Source of the DNA: Streptomyces sp. M41(2017)
GTDB lineage: Bacteria > Actinomycetota > Actinomycetes > Streptomycetales > Streptomycetaceae
Length of the DNA: 64,000 nt
Assembly (NCBI RefSeq): GCF_002078175.1
Contig: NZ_MWFK01000002.1
Span: 1,054,001-1,118,000 of the forward strand
Direction of reading: 5' to 3'
In this document: positions 36,157 through 44,754 of the stretch, piece after piece
How the letters are laid out: the number at the start of each line of letters is the position of its first letter
Numbering within the stretch: position 1 is the first letter of the stretch
The notes under the pieces: generated by a model
What the model was told of the DNA's origin: nothing
Seen by the model: only the letters and a program-made list of their open reading frames with translations
Databases searched by the model: none
Translations under genes and position numbers: made by a program

Positions 36157-37125
36157 ATGAGCATCATGACAGGGTTCGACGCGCGGACGGAGCACGTGGT
36201 CCAGCGGCTGCGGGAGGGCATGACGAACGGCGTGCTGTCGTTCCCGCTCACCAGCTTCACCGGCGACGGCGATCTGGACCCGGAGTCCTACCGGGTGTAT
36301 CTGGCACGCCAGTTGGCCACCGGACCCGGTGCCGTGTTCCCCGCCTGCGGGACCGGCGAGTTCAGCGCGCTGGACGAGGACGAGTACCGCTCCGTGGTCG
36401 CCGACACGGTCGCGGTCGCGGACGGCCGGCTGCCGGTGGTCGCCGGCGTCGGATACGGCTGGGCGCAGGCGCTGCGGTTCGCCCGGATCGCCGAGGAGGC
36501 CGGCGCGGACGCCCTGCTGGTGCTGCCGCACTATCTCGTCGAGGCACCCGAGGAGGGGCTCGTCGAGCAGGTGCGCCGGATCGCCGCGGGCACCCGGCTG
36601 CCCCTGATCGCGTACCAGCGCGGGCCGGTCGCCTTCACCCCCGAGGGCCTGCGCGCCATCGCGGAGATCCCCACCGTCGTCGGGCTCAAGGACGGGCACA
36701 GCGACCTCGACAGGCTCCAGCGCCTCACCCTCGCCGCGCCCGACGGTTTCCTCTTCTTCAACGGGGCGGCCACCGCCGAGATCCAGGCCCGCGCCTACGC
36801 CACCGTCGGCGTCCCCGCCTACTCGTCGGCCGTGCACGCCTTCGCCCCCGAGATCGCCGACGCCTGCTTCGCCGCCCTGCGCGCGGGCGACGACGCGACG
36901 GTGAACAAGCTGCTGCGCGACTTCTACGTCCCGTTCGTCGCCCTGCGCGACCGGGTGCCCGGGTACGCGGTCGCGCTGGTCAAGGCCGCGGCCCGGCTGC
37001 GCGGTCTGCCGGTCGGCCCGGTGCGCGCACCACTCACCGACCCGGGACCGGCGGACCTCGCCGAACTGGAGCACGTCCTCGACACCGGCCTGGCGCTCGT
37101 CGGAGCGGTACGCCGACCCGCCTGA
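36157..37125 (+). CDS. kdgD: 5-dehydro-4-deoxyglucarate dehydratase
   Basis: A 322-residue class I aldolase-like protein of the DapA family. The N-terminal GVLSFPLTSFTGDGDLDPE and PACGTGEFSALDEDEY fit KDG dehydratases better than DapA itself. The tyrosine region is PLIAYQRG and the Schiff-base lysine is in VVGLKDGHSD. It turns 5-dehydro-4-deoxy-D-glucarate into 2,5-dioxopentanoate, water and CO2. It is followed 100 bases later by glucarate dehydratase, whose product is its substrate. The start is uncertain: ATG 36157 is close to a GGGG; ATG 36166 has GGGGATGA at better spacing. Confidence 0.85.
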   Translation: MSIMTGFDARTEHVVQRLREGMTNGVLSFPLTSFTGDGDLDPESYRVYLARQLATGPGAVFPACGTGEFSALDEDEYRSVVADTVAVADGRLPVVAGVGYGWAQALRFARIAEEAGADALLVLPHYLVEAPEEGLVEQVRRIAAGTRLPLIAYQRGPVAFTPEGLRAIAEIPTVVGLKDGHSDLDRLQRLTLAAPDGFLFFNGAATAEIQARAYATVGVPAYSSAVHAFAPEIADACFAALRAGDDATVNKLLRDFYVPFVALRDRVPGYAVALVKAAARLRGLPVGPVRAPLTDPGPADLAELEHVLDTGLALVGAVRRPA

Positions 37126-37225
37126 CGCGTCGCACTGCCCGGCCGGCGCCCTCGTGGTCGAGTGGGTCCCGACGCCCTCCCCCGGGGTCTGCCGGCCGCG
37201 GTCACCCTCGTACAAAAGGATTTTG

Positions 37226-38560
37226 ATGAGCAGTCAGCAGCCGACCGTCACCGAGTTCTCCGTCTATCCCGTCGCGGGGCGGGACTGCATGGAGCTGAAC
37301 CTCTCGGGTGCCCACGGGCCCTATTTCACCCGCAACGTGGTCGTGCTCAAGGACTCCGAGGGGCGGACCGGACTCGGCGAGGTGCCCGGCGGGGAGCGGA
37401 TCACCCGGACGCTCCGCGACGCCGAACCCCTCGTGCTCGGTGCGAAGGTGGGCGACTTCCAGCGGGTGCTGCGTGCCGTCGGGGACCGGTTCGGCGACCG
37501 GGACGCCGGCGGGCGCGGTGCGCAGACCTTCGACCTGCGGACGACGGTGCACGCCGTCACCGCCGTCGAGTCGGCGCTGCTCGACCTGCTCGGCCAGCAT
37601 CTGGACGTGCCGGTGGCCGCCCTGCTCGGCGACGGCCAGCAACGCTCTTCCGTCAGGGTGCTGGGCTATCTCTTCTACGTCGGGGATCCCGATCGCACGG
37701 ACCTGGAGTACGTGCGGGAGCCCGACGCGGACGTGGACTGGTACCGCCTGCGGCACGAGGAGGCGCTCACCCCGGAGACCGTCGTCCGGCAGGCCGAGGC
37801 GGCCCACGAGCTGTACGGCTTCCGGGACTTCAAGCTCAAGGGCGGCGTCCTGGAGGGTGTGGAGGAGGTCAGGGCCGTCCGCGCGCTCAAGGACCGCTTC
37901 CCCGAGGCCCGGATCACGCTCGACCCGAACGGCGCCTGGTCGCTGCGCGAGGCGGTCGAGCTGTGCGCGCCCCTCGTCGGCACGCTCGCCTACGCGGAGG
38001 ACCCCTGCGGCGCCGAGGACGGCTATTCGGGCCGGGAGGTCCTGGCCGAGTTCCGCCGGGCCACGGGGCTGCCCACGGCGACCAACATGATCGCCACGGA
38101 CTGGCGGCAGCTGACCCACGCCCTGGCCCTCCAGTCGGTCTCCATCCCGCTGGCCGACCCGCACTTCTGGACCATGCGGGGCTCGGTGCGCGTCGCCCAG
38201 CTGTGCAACGCGATGGGACTGACCTGGGGCTGCCACTCCAACAACCACTTCGACATCTCGCTCGCCATGGTCACCCACTGCGGCGCCGCCGCCCCCGGCC
38301 CGTACAACGCCCTCGACACGCACTGGATCTGGCAGGAGGGCCTGGAGCGGCTCACGGTCGCACCGCCGCGGATCGTCGACGGCGAGATCGCGGTTCCCGA
38401 CGCCCCCGGGCTGGGCCTCCGCCTGGACATGGACCGTCTGCTGGCGGCGCACGAGCTGTACCGGACGAAGGCGCTCGGGGCGCGCGACGACGCCGTCGGC
38501 ATGCGTCATCTCGTCCCCGGCTGGGAGTTCGACCCGAAACGCCCCTGCCTGGTGCGTTGA
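37226..38560 (+). CDS. gudD: Glucarate dehydratase (enolase superfamily)
   Basis: A 444-residue member of the enolase superfamily. The lysine pair FKLKGG (KxK), the metal ligands in LDPNGAWS and YAEDPCG, ATNMIATDW, and the C-terminal GCHSNNHFDISLAMVTH (catalytic His) are all as in GudD. It dehydrates D-glucarate (and L-idarate) to 5-dehydro-4-deoxyglucarate. The following step, KdgD, is encoded just upstream. The ATG at 37226 has AAAAGGA five bases away. No dioxovalerate dehydrogenase or glucarate transporter is adjacent. Confidence 0.9.
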   Translation: MSSQQPTVTEFSVYPVAGRDCMELNLSGAHGPYFTRNVVVLKDSEGRTGLGEVPGGERITRTLRDAEPLVLGAKVGDFQRVLRAVGDRFGDRDAGGRGAQTFDLRTTVHAVTAVESALLDLLGQHLDVPVAALLGDGQQRSSVRVLGYLFYVGDPDRTDLEYVREPDADVDWYRLRHEEALTPETVVRQAEAAHELYGFRDFKLKGGVLEGVEEVRAVRALKDRFPEARITLDPNGAWSLREAVELCAPLVGTLAYAEDPCGAEDGYSGREVLAEFRRATGLPTATNMIATDWRQLTHALALQSVSIPLADPHFWTMRGSVRVAQLCNAMGLTWGCHSNNHFDISLAMVTHCGAAAPGPYNALDTHWIWQEGLERLTVAPPRIVDGEIAVPDAPGLGLRLDMDRLLAAHELYRTKALGARDDAVGMRHLVPGWEFDPKRPCLVR

Positions 38561-38649
38561 GAGCCTCCTCACCACACCGCTCCGGGAAAAACCGCCGACG
38601 GACCCCTTGCACGGACGCGGCTCCACCTGAATTACTGATCCGGAACAGC

Positions 38650-38669
38650 ACGACCGAATGATCGGTCGT
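38650..38669. promoter_or_regulatory. Palindromic operator upstream of the phenylacetate-CoA ligase gene
   Basis: ACGACCGA (38650-38657) and TCGGTCGT (38662-38669) form a perfect 8-bp dyad with a 4-base spacer, 35 bases before the ATG. Size and symmetry are typical of a TetR-type repressor site, and PaaR-type TetR repressors are known for paa genes, but no such gene lies in the window. Confidence 0.6.
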
Positions 38670-38703
38670 CCGGAATGGCATGGTTGGTGAGGGAGAAGTG
38701 GCG

Positions 38704-40011
38704 ATGACGGACTCCACGGATCCGAAGGGCCTGCTCGACGCGGGCGAGCGGCTCGACGCGGAGGGACTCCGCTCGCTCCAGCTGGAGCGGCTGCGCGCGT
38801 CACTGCGGCACGCGTACGAGAACGTGCCCTTCTACCGGGAGTCGTTCGACAAGGCGGGCCTGCGCCCCGACGACTGCCGCGCGCTGTCCGACCTGTCCCG
38901 CTTCCCCTTCACGGTCAAGGCGGACCTGCGCGCGAACTACCCGTACGGGATGTTCGCCGTCCCGCAGGACCGCATCCGCCGGCTGCACGCGTCGAGCGGG
39001 ACGACCGGACGGCCCACCGTCGTGGGGTACACGGAGAACGACCTGTCCATGTGGTCGGACATGGTGGCGCGTTCGATCCGCGCGGCGGGCGGGCGTCCCG
39101 GCGACATCGTCCATGTCGCCTACGGGTACGGCCTGTTCACCGGCGGACTCGGCGCGCACTACGGCGCCGAACGCCTCGGCTGCACGGTGATCCCCGCTTC
39201 CGGCGGCATGACGGCACGTCAGGTCCAGCTGATCCAGGACCTGAGGCCCCGGATCATCATGGTGACGCCGTCGTACATGCTGACCCTCCTCGACGAGTTC
39301 GAACGGCAGGGCGTGGACCCGCGGAGCACCTCGCTGCGGGTCGGGATCTTCGGGGCCGAGCCGTGGACCGAGGAGATGCGGCGCGAGATCGAGGAGCGGT
39401 TCGCGATCGACGCGGTGGACATCTACGGCCTCTCCGAGGTGATCGGTCCCGGCGTCGCCCAGGAGTGCGTGGAGACCAAGGACGGTCTGCACGTCTGGGA
39501 GGACCACTTCTACCCGGAGGTCGTCGACCCGATCACCGGAGAGCTGCTCCCCGACGGCGCGGAGGGCGAGCTGGTGTTCACCTCGCTCACCAAGGAGGCC
39601 ATGCCGGTGATCCGTTACCGGACGCGGGACCTGACCCGGCTGCTGCCGGGCACGGCCCGGGTCTTCCGCCGGATGGAGAAGATCACCGGCCGCAGCGACG
39701 ACATGGTGATCCTGCGCGGGGTCAACCTGTTCCCGACGCAGATCGAGGAGATCGTGCTGCGGACACCGGGGGTCGCCCCGCACTTCCAGCTCCGGCTGAC
39801 CCGCGAGGGCCGCATGGACGCGCTGACCGTGCGCGCGGAGGCCCGCTCCGGCGCGACCCCCGAACAGCGCGAGGCCGCCGTCCGGACGATCGGCAGGGCC
39901 ATCAAGGACGGCATCGGCGTCTCCGCGGACGTGGAGATCGTCGAACCGGAGTCGCTGGAACGGTCGGTGGGCAAGCTGAAGCGGATCGTCGACCTGCGCC
40001 GGCGCCCGTGA
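38704..40011 (+). CDS. paaK: Phenylacetate-CoA ligase
   Basis: A 435-residue AMP-forming ligase of the PaaK type. Seen are LRASLRHAYENVPFYRE at the N-terminus, the P-loop HASSGTTGRPTVVGYT, DIYGLSEVIGPGVAQEC, the hinge IRYRTRDLTRLL and ITGRSDDMVILRGVNLFPTQIEE, and a C-terminal lysine-containing SVGKLKRIVDLR. It converts phenylacetate to phenylacetyl-CoA, the entry step of the paa pathway. The other paa genes (epoxidase paaABCDE and so on) are not in the window. GGGAG precedes the ATG at 38704, and a palindromic operator lies upstream. Confidence 0.88.
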   Translation: MTDSTDPKGLLDAGERLDAEGLRSLQLERLRASLRHAYENVPFYRESFDKAGLRPDDCRALSDLSRFPFTVKADLRANYPYGMFAVPQDRIRRLHASSGTTGRPTVVGYTENDLSMWSDMVARSIRAAGGRPGDIVHVAYGYGLFTGGLGAHYGAERLGCTVIPASGGMTARQVQLIQDLRPRIIMVTPSYMLTLLDEFERQGVDPRSTSLRVGIFGAEPWTEEMRREIEERFAIDAVDIYGLSEVIGPGVAQECVETKDGLHVWEDHFYPEVVDPITGELLPDGAEGELVFTSLTKEAMPVIRYRTRDLTRLLPGTARVFRRMEKITGRSDDMVILRGVNLFPTQIEEIVLRTPGVAPHFQLRLTREGRMDALTVRAEARSGATPEQREAAVRTIGRAIKDGIGVSADVEIVEPESLERSVGKLKRIVDLRRRP

Positions 40012-40110
40012 GCGGGCTCGGCGCTCCGGCGGGCAGCTGATCGTCGGCTGCTCCCCGCCGGCGACCAAGCCGGTCGCGGATCCGATGGGCCCCGGATGCC
40101 GCTGGTACGG

Positions 40111-41157
40111 CTACGGAGCCGGGAAGACGAGGCGCAGACCGTGCTCCTCCCCGGCCCGGCGGAGGGCCGGGAGCAGGTTCGCGCGCAGGGTGCGGACCTC
40201 GGCGGCGTGGTCGGCGAGGAAGCGGGCACGGAGCCGCAGGCGGGCCGGTTCGCGGACGGCCTCGACGGGGCGCATGCAGTCCGCGTAGGCGCTGCCGAGG
40301 GCGCGTTCGACGGTGGGCAGCCGGTCGGCGGAGGTGGTCTGTTGCCGCGCGTCGGCGAGGGCGAAGAAGCCGTTCTCGTCGCGGACCCGGATCCCTCGTC
40401 GGGCGAGGCAGCCCGGCAGGGTGCGCAGGGCGCGCAGCACGGCGGGGTCATGGCGCAGGGGGACGAGGGTGCCGAACCACTGGCCCTGGAGGGCGGCGTA
40501 GGTGTCGCGCAGCGCGGTGGCGGCCGCCGTCCCCTCGGTCACGCAGCGGCGCACGACAGCGGTGTCGCCGGTTTCGCCTGCTCCGTTCCTCTTCCCCTTC
40601 CCGGCGCCGCTCCCCTTCTCCTTCCCCTCGTCGCTCCCCCGTCCGACGAGACGCTCGCTCCCCGTCCCGGACCGGTCCCCGGTGTCGGTCCGCACGGGGC
40701 CGGGCGTGACGACGGGCACCGCGGCGCTCCCGCTCATTCCGTGCCGGGCGACGAAGTCCAGATCGGGGAGTTCGTAGTACCGGATGAACGCGACCGGATC
40801 CTGCGTCGGGGGCTCCGTCCCGAGATCGTGGGCGCACGACGCCGTGACGGCGCGGGCCTCCTGCCGGACGAAGACGTCGAGGCCCTGGGTCCAGCGGGTC
40901 TCGGCGCCGGTGGCCGGCAGCACCATGCGGACCGGGTCGTCCGGCAGGGCGGTGCTGAGACGGGCGGCCGACACCGGTGCGGGCGGGACGGGTTCCGTGG
41001 TCGGGGCGGGGTGCGCCGAGCAGGCCGCGGTGACCAGGGCGGCGACGGCTGCGAGCGTGACGCGCAGCGCGGCCGCCGGGCGCCGGAGCGGGCCCGCGTC
41101 CCGCCACCGCGCCCCGGTACGGGGCCTGTACCGGTGCAGGCCGGCCGGGTGGACCAT
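40111..41157 (-). CDS. Putative lipoprotein of unknown function
   Basis: A 348-residue protein. A short basic leader is followed by a hydrophobic segment ending VTLAAVAALVTAAC|SAHP, a plausible lipobox although Thr replaces the usual Leu at -3. A Cys is modified and the rest faces outside. The mature part has helical segments ending LRANLLPALRRAGEEHGLRLVF. A lysine/glycine-rich low-complexity insert (DEGKEKGSGAGKGKRNG) sits near residue 190. No family is recognised. The ATG at 41157 is favoured by GGGGGAG; it could also be read from a GTG 9 bases earlier. Confidence 0.6.
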   Translation of the reverse strand: MVHPAGLHRYRPRTGARWRDAGPLRRPAAALRVTLAAVAALVTAACSAHPAPTTEPVPPAPVSAARLSTALPDDPVRMVLPATGAETRWTQGLDVFVRQEARAVTASCAHDLGTEPPTQDPVAFIRYYELPDLDFVARHGMSGSAAVPVVTPGPVRTDTGDRSGTGSERLVGRGSDEGKEKGSGAGKGKRNGAGETGDTAVVRRCVTEGTAAATALRDTYAALQGQWFGTLVPLRHDPAVLRALRTLPGCLARRGIRVRDENGFFALADARQQTTSADRLPTVERALGSAYADCMRPVEAVREPARLRLRARFLADHAAEVRTLRANLLPALRRAGEEHGLRLVFPAP

Positions 41158-41213
41158 CCGAATCACTCCCCCATCTCTCTCTCGGCTCGCCCCTCCCCCC
41201 GGCCCGCCCCGGG

Positions 41214-41249
41214 CGGGGGTGCCATCGGCGTGAGCCGATGGCACCCCCG
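41214..41249 (-). terminator. 16-bp perfect hairpin terminator
   Basis: CGGGGGTGCCATCGGC, loop GTGA, exact complement; it lies 39 bases beyond the stop of the small secreted protein gene, and before the lipoprotein gene on the same strand. Confidence 0.85.
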
Positions 41250-41287
41250 TGGCGCGTGGAACCGGGTGACGGACGATCGGCCTCCGG

Positions 41288-41701
41288 TCAGTGCGTGATC
41301 TTGACGGAGTCGCCGCCGTCGAGCTGGCTCGTCACCGTGAACGGTGTGTTGTCCGAGACGTCGGTGCAGAGCCAGTACGTGGAGTCGTTGACGCTGTGGC
41401 TGCCGTCGGACGCCCAGACGTAGCCCTTGCTGCAGGTGTGCCAGGCACCGCTGGAGTTGCGCAGCCGGCCGGCGTAGTAGTCCCCGTACGGGGAGGTCGA
41501 GTCGTCGGAGTAGGTGAGGTTGAGGTCGCCACAGCTGCTCGTGGCCGACTTGTTGCGGACGGTTCCGACGCCCTGGTTGGCCCCGGTGGTGAGCGTCGAG
41601 GTCACGCAGGCCTGCGGAGCGGCGGAGGCCGCGGGAGCGAACGTCAGACAGGTCGCTGCGCAGACGAGTGCGAACGCGCCGGCGGCGATGGCTCTGGTCA
41701 T
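41288..41701 (-). CDS. Small secreted Cys-containing protein
   Basis: A 137-residue protein I do not recognise. A signal peptide (MTRAIAAGAFALVCAATCLTFAPAASAA) is followed by about 109 residues rich in Ser, Thr, Asn and Gly with four cysteines (CVTSTL, SSCGDL, HTCSKG, WLCTDV), so two disulfides are likely. The sequence is beta-prone and acidic. AGGGGAAG precedes the ATG at 41701. It has its own strong terminator and so is a single transcript. Confidence 0.75.
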   Translation of the reverse strand: MTRAIAAGAFALVCAATCLTFAPAASAAPQACVTSTLTTGANQGVGTVRNKSATSSCGDLNLTYSDDSTSPYGDYYAGRLRNSSGAWHTCSKGYVWASDGSHSVNDSTYWLCTDVSDNTPFTVTSQLDGGDSVKITH

Positions 41702-41957
41702 GCTTCCCCTTTTCGGTCTTCCGGTCTTCGGCCGAGCCCACACACGCGTGGACGGGACCGCGGTTCCGGACGGGCGGTGACGCCGCGTCCGGGGTGCACG
41801 CCGCAGACGCTCGCAGAGCGGGCTCCTGCGGACCACGGCGTTCGACCGTCCTCGAAAGTGCCCGGCCAGGCAGCGGATTCCCATGCTCCAGCGGTGCCCG
41901 AGCGAACGGTGGGGCGGGTGGGGTCACCGGGACACGCTGCGCCTGCCGCGGACGCTG

Positions 41958-42977
41958 TCATGACCGAAAGTCGACGCTTGTGGCCGACGAGTCTCCCGGT
42001 GCCGCCGTTGTCCGACGCAGTACCGCCGCCCCCAGCGGAGTGAGCGTGTGGAGCACGATGTTGTGCCACCGCCGGCTGGTGATCAGACCCGCGTCGCGCA
42101 GCACGGTGGTGTGGTGCGTGGCGGTGGAGGGCGAGACCCCGAGGAAACGTGCCAGTTCCGAGGTGGTGGCGCCGACGGCCAGGGACCGCAGGGCGGCGGC
42201 CCGGGTCCCGCCCAGCAGTGCGGCGAGCGGGGCGTCCGCGGCCGGGGCGGCGGCGGGTGGCCGGGAGTCGGCGAGGGGGTAGACGAGCACCGGTGGCAGG
42301 GCGCCGTCGGCCATCGAGATCGGTAACTGCCAGCAGAAGTAGGACGGGACGAGGCGCAGTCCGCGGCCGTCGAGATACAGGTCGCGGTCCTCCACGTAGT
42401 CGACGTGCAGCACCGGGGAGTGCCAGCGCATGACCGGCGACAGCCCGGCGAGCAGCCCGTCGATGCCGGAGTCGAGGGTCCGCCGTGCCCACAGGGCGCG
42501 CTCCCCGGCGATGGCCGCGCAGACGCGGTCGTGGTGAGGTGCGATGACCGCTTCGTGGTAGGCGCGCAGGGCCCTGACGAGCTCTTCACGGGTGCCGCGC
42601 TCCACCAGCCGGGGAGCCCACGGCGGAGCCGCGCCCAGCCGGTCGAGTCTGCTCACCTCCTGGGCCACACGGGCGGGCGGCGTGTCGACGATCGCGGCAA
42701 GTCCCCTGTCCAGCCCGTCGACGGCCTCGTAGGGGGTGAGGCAGTCGGGGAAGTACGACGCGCGGGGCAGGACCGGGATGAGCAGGCGCCGCACCGCCGC
42801 GCCGAGTCCGGTGCCCGCGAGGGTGTCCCGGGTGGCGCGGTACCAGTCCGCGTACGCCCAGCGTCCGCGGGTGGTCTGGAGGCGGTGCAGGCTGCAGGCG
42901 ATCTCCCAGAGCGGGTCGGGTGTGCCCGCCACCCGGAGGCGGGTGAGGTCCTCGTGCGTGAAGTGGATGCGCAGCAC
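41958..42977 (-). CDS. ArsR-like winged-helix regulator
   Basis: A 339-residue transcription factor with the actinobacterial arrangement of a long N-terminal region (LRIHFTHEDLTRLRVAGTPDPLWEIACSLHRLQ) of unknown role and a C-terminal winged helix at about 265-320 (RAAALRSLAVGATTSELARFLGVSPSTATHHTTVLRDAGLITSRRWHNIVLHTLTPLG). No metal-binding cysteines of ArsR sensors are evident. The GTG at 42977 is preferred: it has GAGGGCGG upstream and the family starts at LRIHFT; ATG 43031 is in frame. Target and ligand are unknown. Confidence 0.78.
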   Translation of the reverse strand: MLRIHFTHEDLTRLRVAGTPDPLWEIACSLHRLQTTRGRWAYADWYRATRDTLAGTGLGAAVRRLLIPVLPRASYFPDCLTPYEAVDGLDRGLAAIVDTPPARVAQEVSRLDRLGAAPPWAPRLVERGTREELVRALRAYHEAVIAPHHDRVCAAIAGERALWARRTLDSGIDGLLAGLSPVMRWHSPVLHVDYVEDRDLYLDGRGLRLVPSYFCWQLPISMADGALPPVLVYPLADSRPPAAAPAADAPLAALLGGTRAAALRSLAVGATTSELARFLGVSPSTATHHTTVLRDAGLITSRRWHNIVLHTLTPLGAAVLRRTTAAPGDSSATSVDFRS

Positions 42978-43166
42978 GGAATCCGCCCTCGATTCGACTG
43001 TGGTCCGGCTCGGGGGCGACGTGGGCGTCATCCGCCGGAGGGACCGGAACCTGCCGTCCGCCCGGATCCCCTTCGAAGCCCCGATGCCCCCTGCGACCCG
43101 TCTGGCGGCGAGAGGGTTGTACGGGCTGCTCCCCCGGCTCGCGGTGCCGTGGTCCCCGGTGTCGGG

Positions 43167-44663
43167 TCAGGACCCCCAGCGGTCGCGCAGCTCGCGCTTG
43201 AGGATCTTCCCGCTGGCGTTGCGGGGCAGTTCCTCCACGAAGAGGACCCGCTTGGGCGCCTTGAAGTGGGGGAGCTTCTCCCGCGCGTGGGCGACGAGTT
43301 CGGCCTCCGAGACGTCGCCGCGCCGCACGACGACCGCGGTGACGGCCTCGATCCAGCGCTCGTCGGGGAGTCCGATCACTGCGACCTCGGCGACCTGCTC
43401 GTGGGTGTAGAGGGCGTCCTCGACCTGGCGCGAGGCGACCAGTACGCCACCGGAGTTGATGACGTCCTTCACCCGGTCCACGACGGTGAAGTAGCCGTCG
43501 GCGTCCCGCACGGCGAGGTCGCCCGAGTGGAACCAGCCGTCACGGAACGCGGCGGCCGTCTCCTCGGGCTTGTCCCAGTAGCCGTCGCACAACTGCGGTG
43601 AACGGTAGACGACTTCACCGGGTGTCCCGTCCGGTACGTCCTTGCCGTCCTCGTCGACCACCCGTGCGTCCACGAAGAGCACGGGGCGTCCGCAGGAGTC
43701 CATGCGGCCCTTGTGCTCGTCGGGGGCGAGGACGGTGGCGAGGGGGCCGATCTCGCTCTGACCGAAGCAGTTGTAGAAGGCGAGCTTCGGCAGCCGCTCG
43801 CGCAGCCGCTCCAGGACGGGCACCGGCATGATCGAGGCCCCGTAGTACGCCTTGCGCAGTCCGCTCAGGTCGCGGTCGGCGAAGTCGGGGCGGTTGGACA
43901 GGCCGATCCACACGGTGGGCGGGGCGAACAGGCTGTCGGCGCGGCCCGCCTCGATCAGGTCGAAGAGCTGCCCGGGGTCGGGTGCGTCGAGGATGGTGTT
44001 GGTCGCGCCGATCGCGAGGTACGGCAGCAGGAACACGTGCATCTGCGCCGAGTGGTAGAGCGGCAGCGAGTGGACGGGCAGGTCCCCGGCGCTCAGGTCG
44101 AGGGCGGTGATCGCGCTCAGGTACTCGTGGACGAGGGCCCGGTGGGTCATCATCGCGCCCTTGGGCAGGGCGGTGGTGCCGGAGGTGTAGAGCAGCTGCA
44201 CGAGCGTGTCCCCGCGCGGCTCGTCCCCGTCGTACGGCGGGGCGGTGTCCAGGCGCGCGAGGAGCGAGTCGTCGGCGTCGCGCAGCGGCAGGGTCCGTAC
44301 GCCGTCGGGCAGCCGCCCGGCGAGGTCGGGGTCGGTCAGCACGAAGGCGCTGCCCGACTGCCCGACGATGTAGGCGAGGTCGTCGCCGGTCAGGTTCTGG
44401 TTCACCGGCACGTGCACGAGGCCGGCGCGGGCGCAGGCGAGGAAACCGATGAGGTAGGCGTCGGAGTTGTGCCCGTAGGCACCGACCCGGTCGCCGGGGG
44501 CCAGCCCCTCGCCGAGCAGCACGGTCGCCGCGCGGGAGACGGCCTCGTCGAGTTCCGCGTACGTCCAGGAGCGCTCGCGGTAGTCGACCGCGCGCCGCGC
44601 CGGAGTCCGCCGGGCACTGCGCCGCAGCACCCCGTCCACCGTACTGCCGTGTCCAGGCGTCAT
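43167..44663 (-). CDS. Acyl-CoA synthetase
   Basis: A 498-residue AMP-forming ligase: LLYTSGTTALPKGAMMTHRAL (A3), FYNCFGQSEIGPLATVL (A5), WFHSGDLAVRDADGYFTVVDRVKDVINSGGVLVASRQVEDAL (A7-A8) and LPRNASGKILKRELR (A10). The acid specificity is unknown; sequence resembles FadD-type medium/long-chain ligases. GAGGAT precedes the ATG at 44663. It follows the second ligase gene by 91 bases in the same direction, so it may be the third gene of the nitronate monooxygenase operon. Confidence 0.85.
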   Translation of the reverse strand: MTPGHGSTVDGVLRRSARRTPARRAVDYRERSWTYAELDEAVSRAATVLLGEGLAPGDRVGAYGHNSDAYLIGFLACARAGLVHVPVNQNLTGDDLAYIVGQSGSAFVLTDPDLAGRLPDGVRTLPLRDADDSLLARLDTAPPYDGDEPRGDTLVQLLYTSGTTALPKGAMMTHRALVHEYLSAITALDLSAGDLPVHSLPLYHSAQMHVFLLPYLAIGATNTILDAPDPGQLFDLIEAGRADSLFAPPTVWIGLSNRPDFADRDLSGLRKAYYGASIMPVPVLERLRERLPKLAFYNCFGQSEIGPLATVLAPDEHKGRMDSCGRPVLFVDARVVDEDGKDVPDGTPGEVVYRSPQLCDGYWDKPEETAAAFRDGWFHSGDLAVRDADGYFTVVDRVKDVINSGGVLVASRQVEDALYTHEQVAEVAVIGLPDERWIEAVTAVVVRRGDVSEAELVAHAREKLPHFKAPKRVLFVEELPRNASGKILKRELRDRWGS

Positions 44664-44754
44664 GACACGTGATCCTCGATCCACACAACGGGGAGGTCAA
44701 GTACCGGAACGCCCCGGCGGGAGCCGGCTGCGGCGCGCGACCGTCCCGCCCTCC

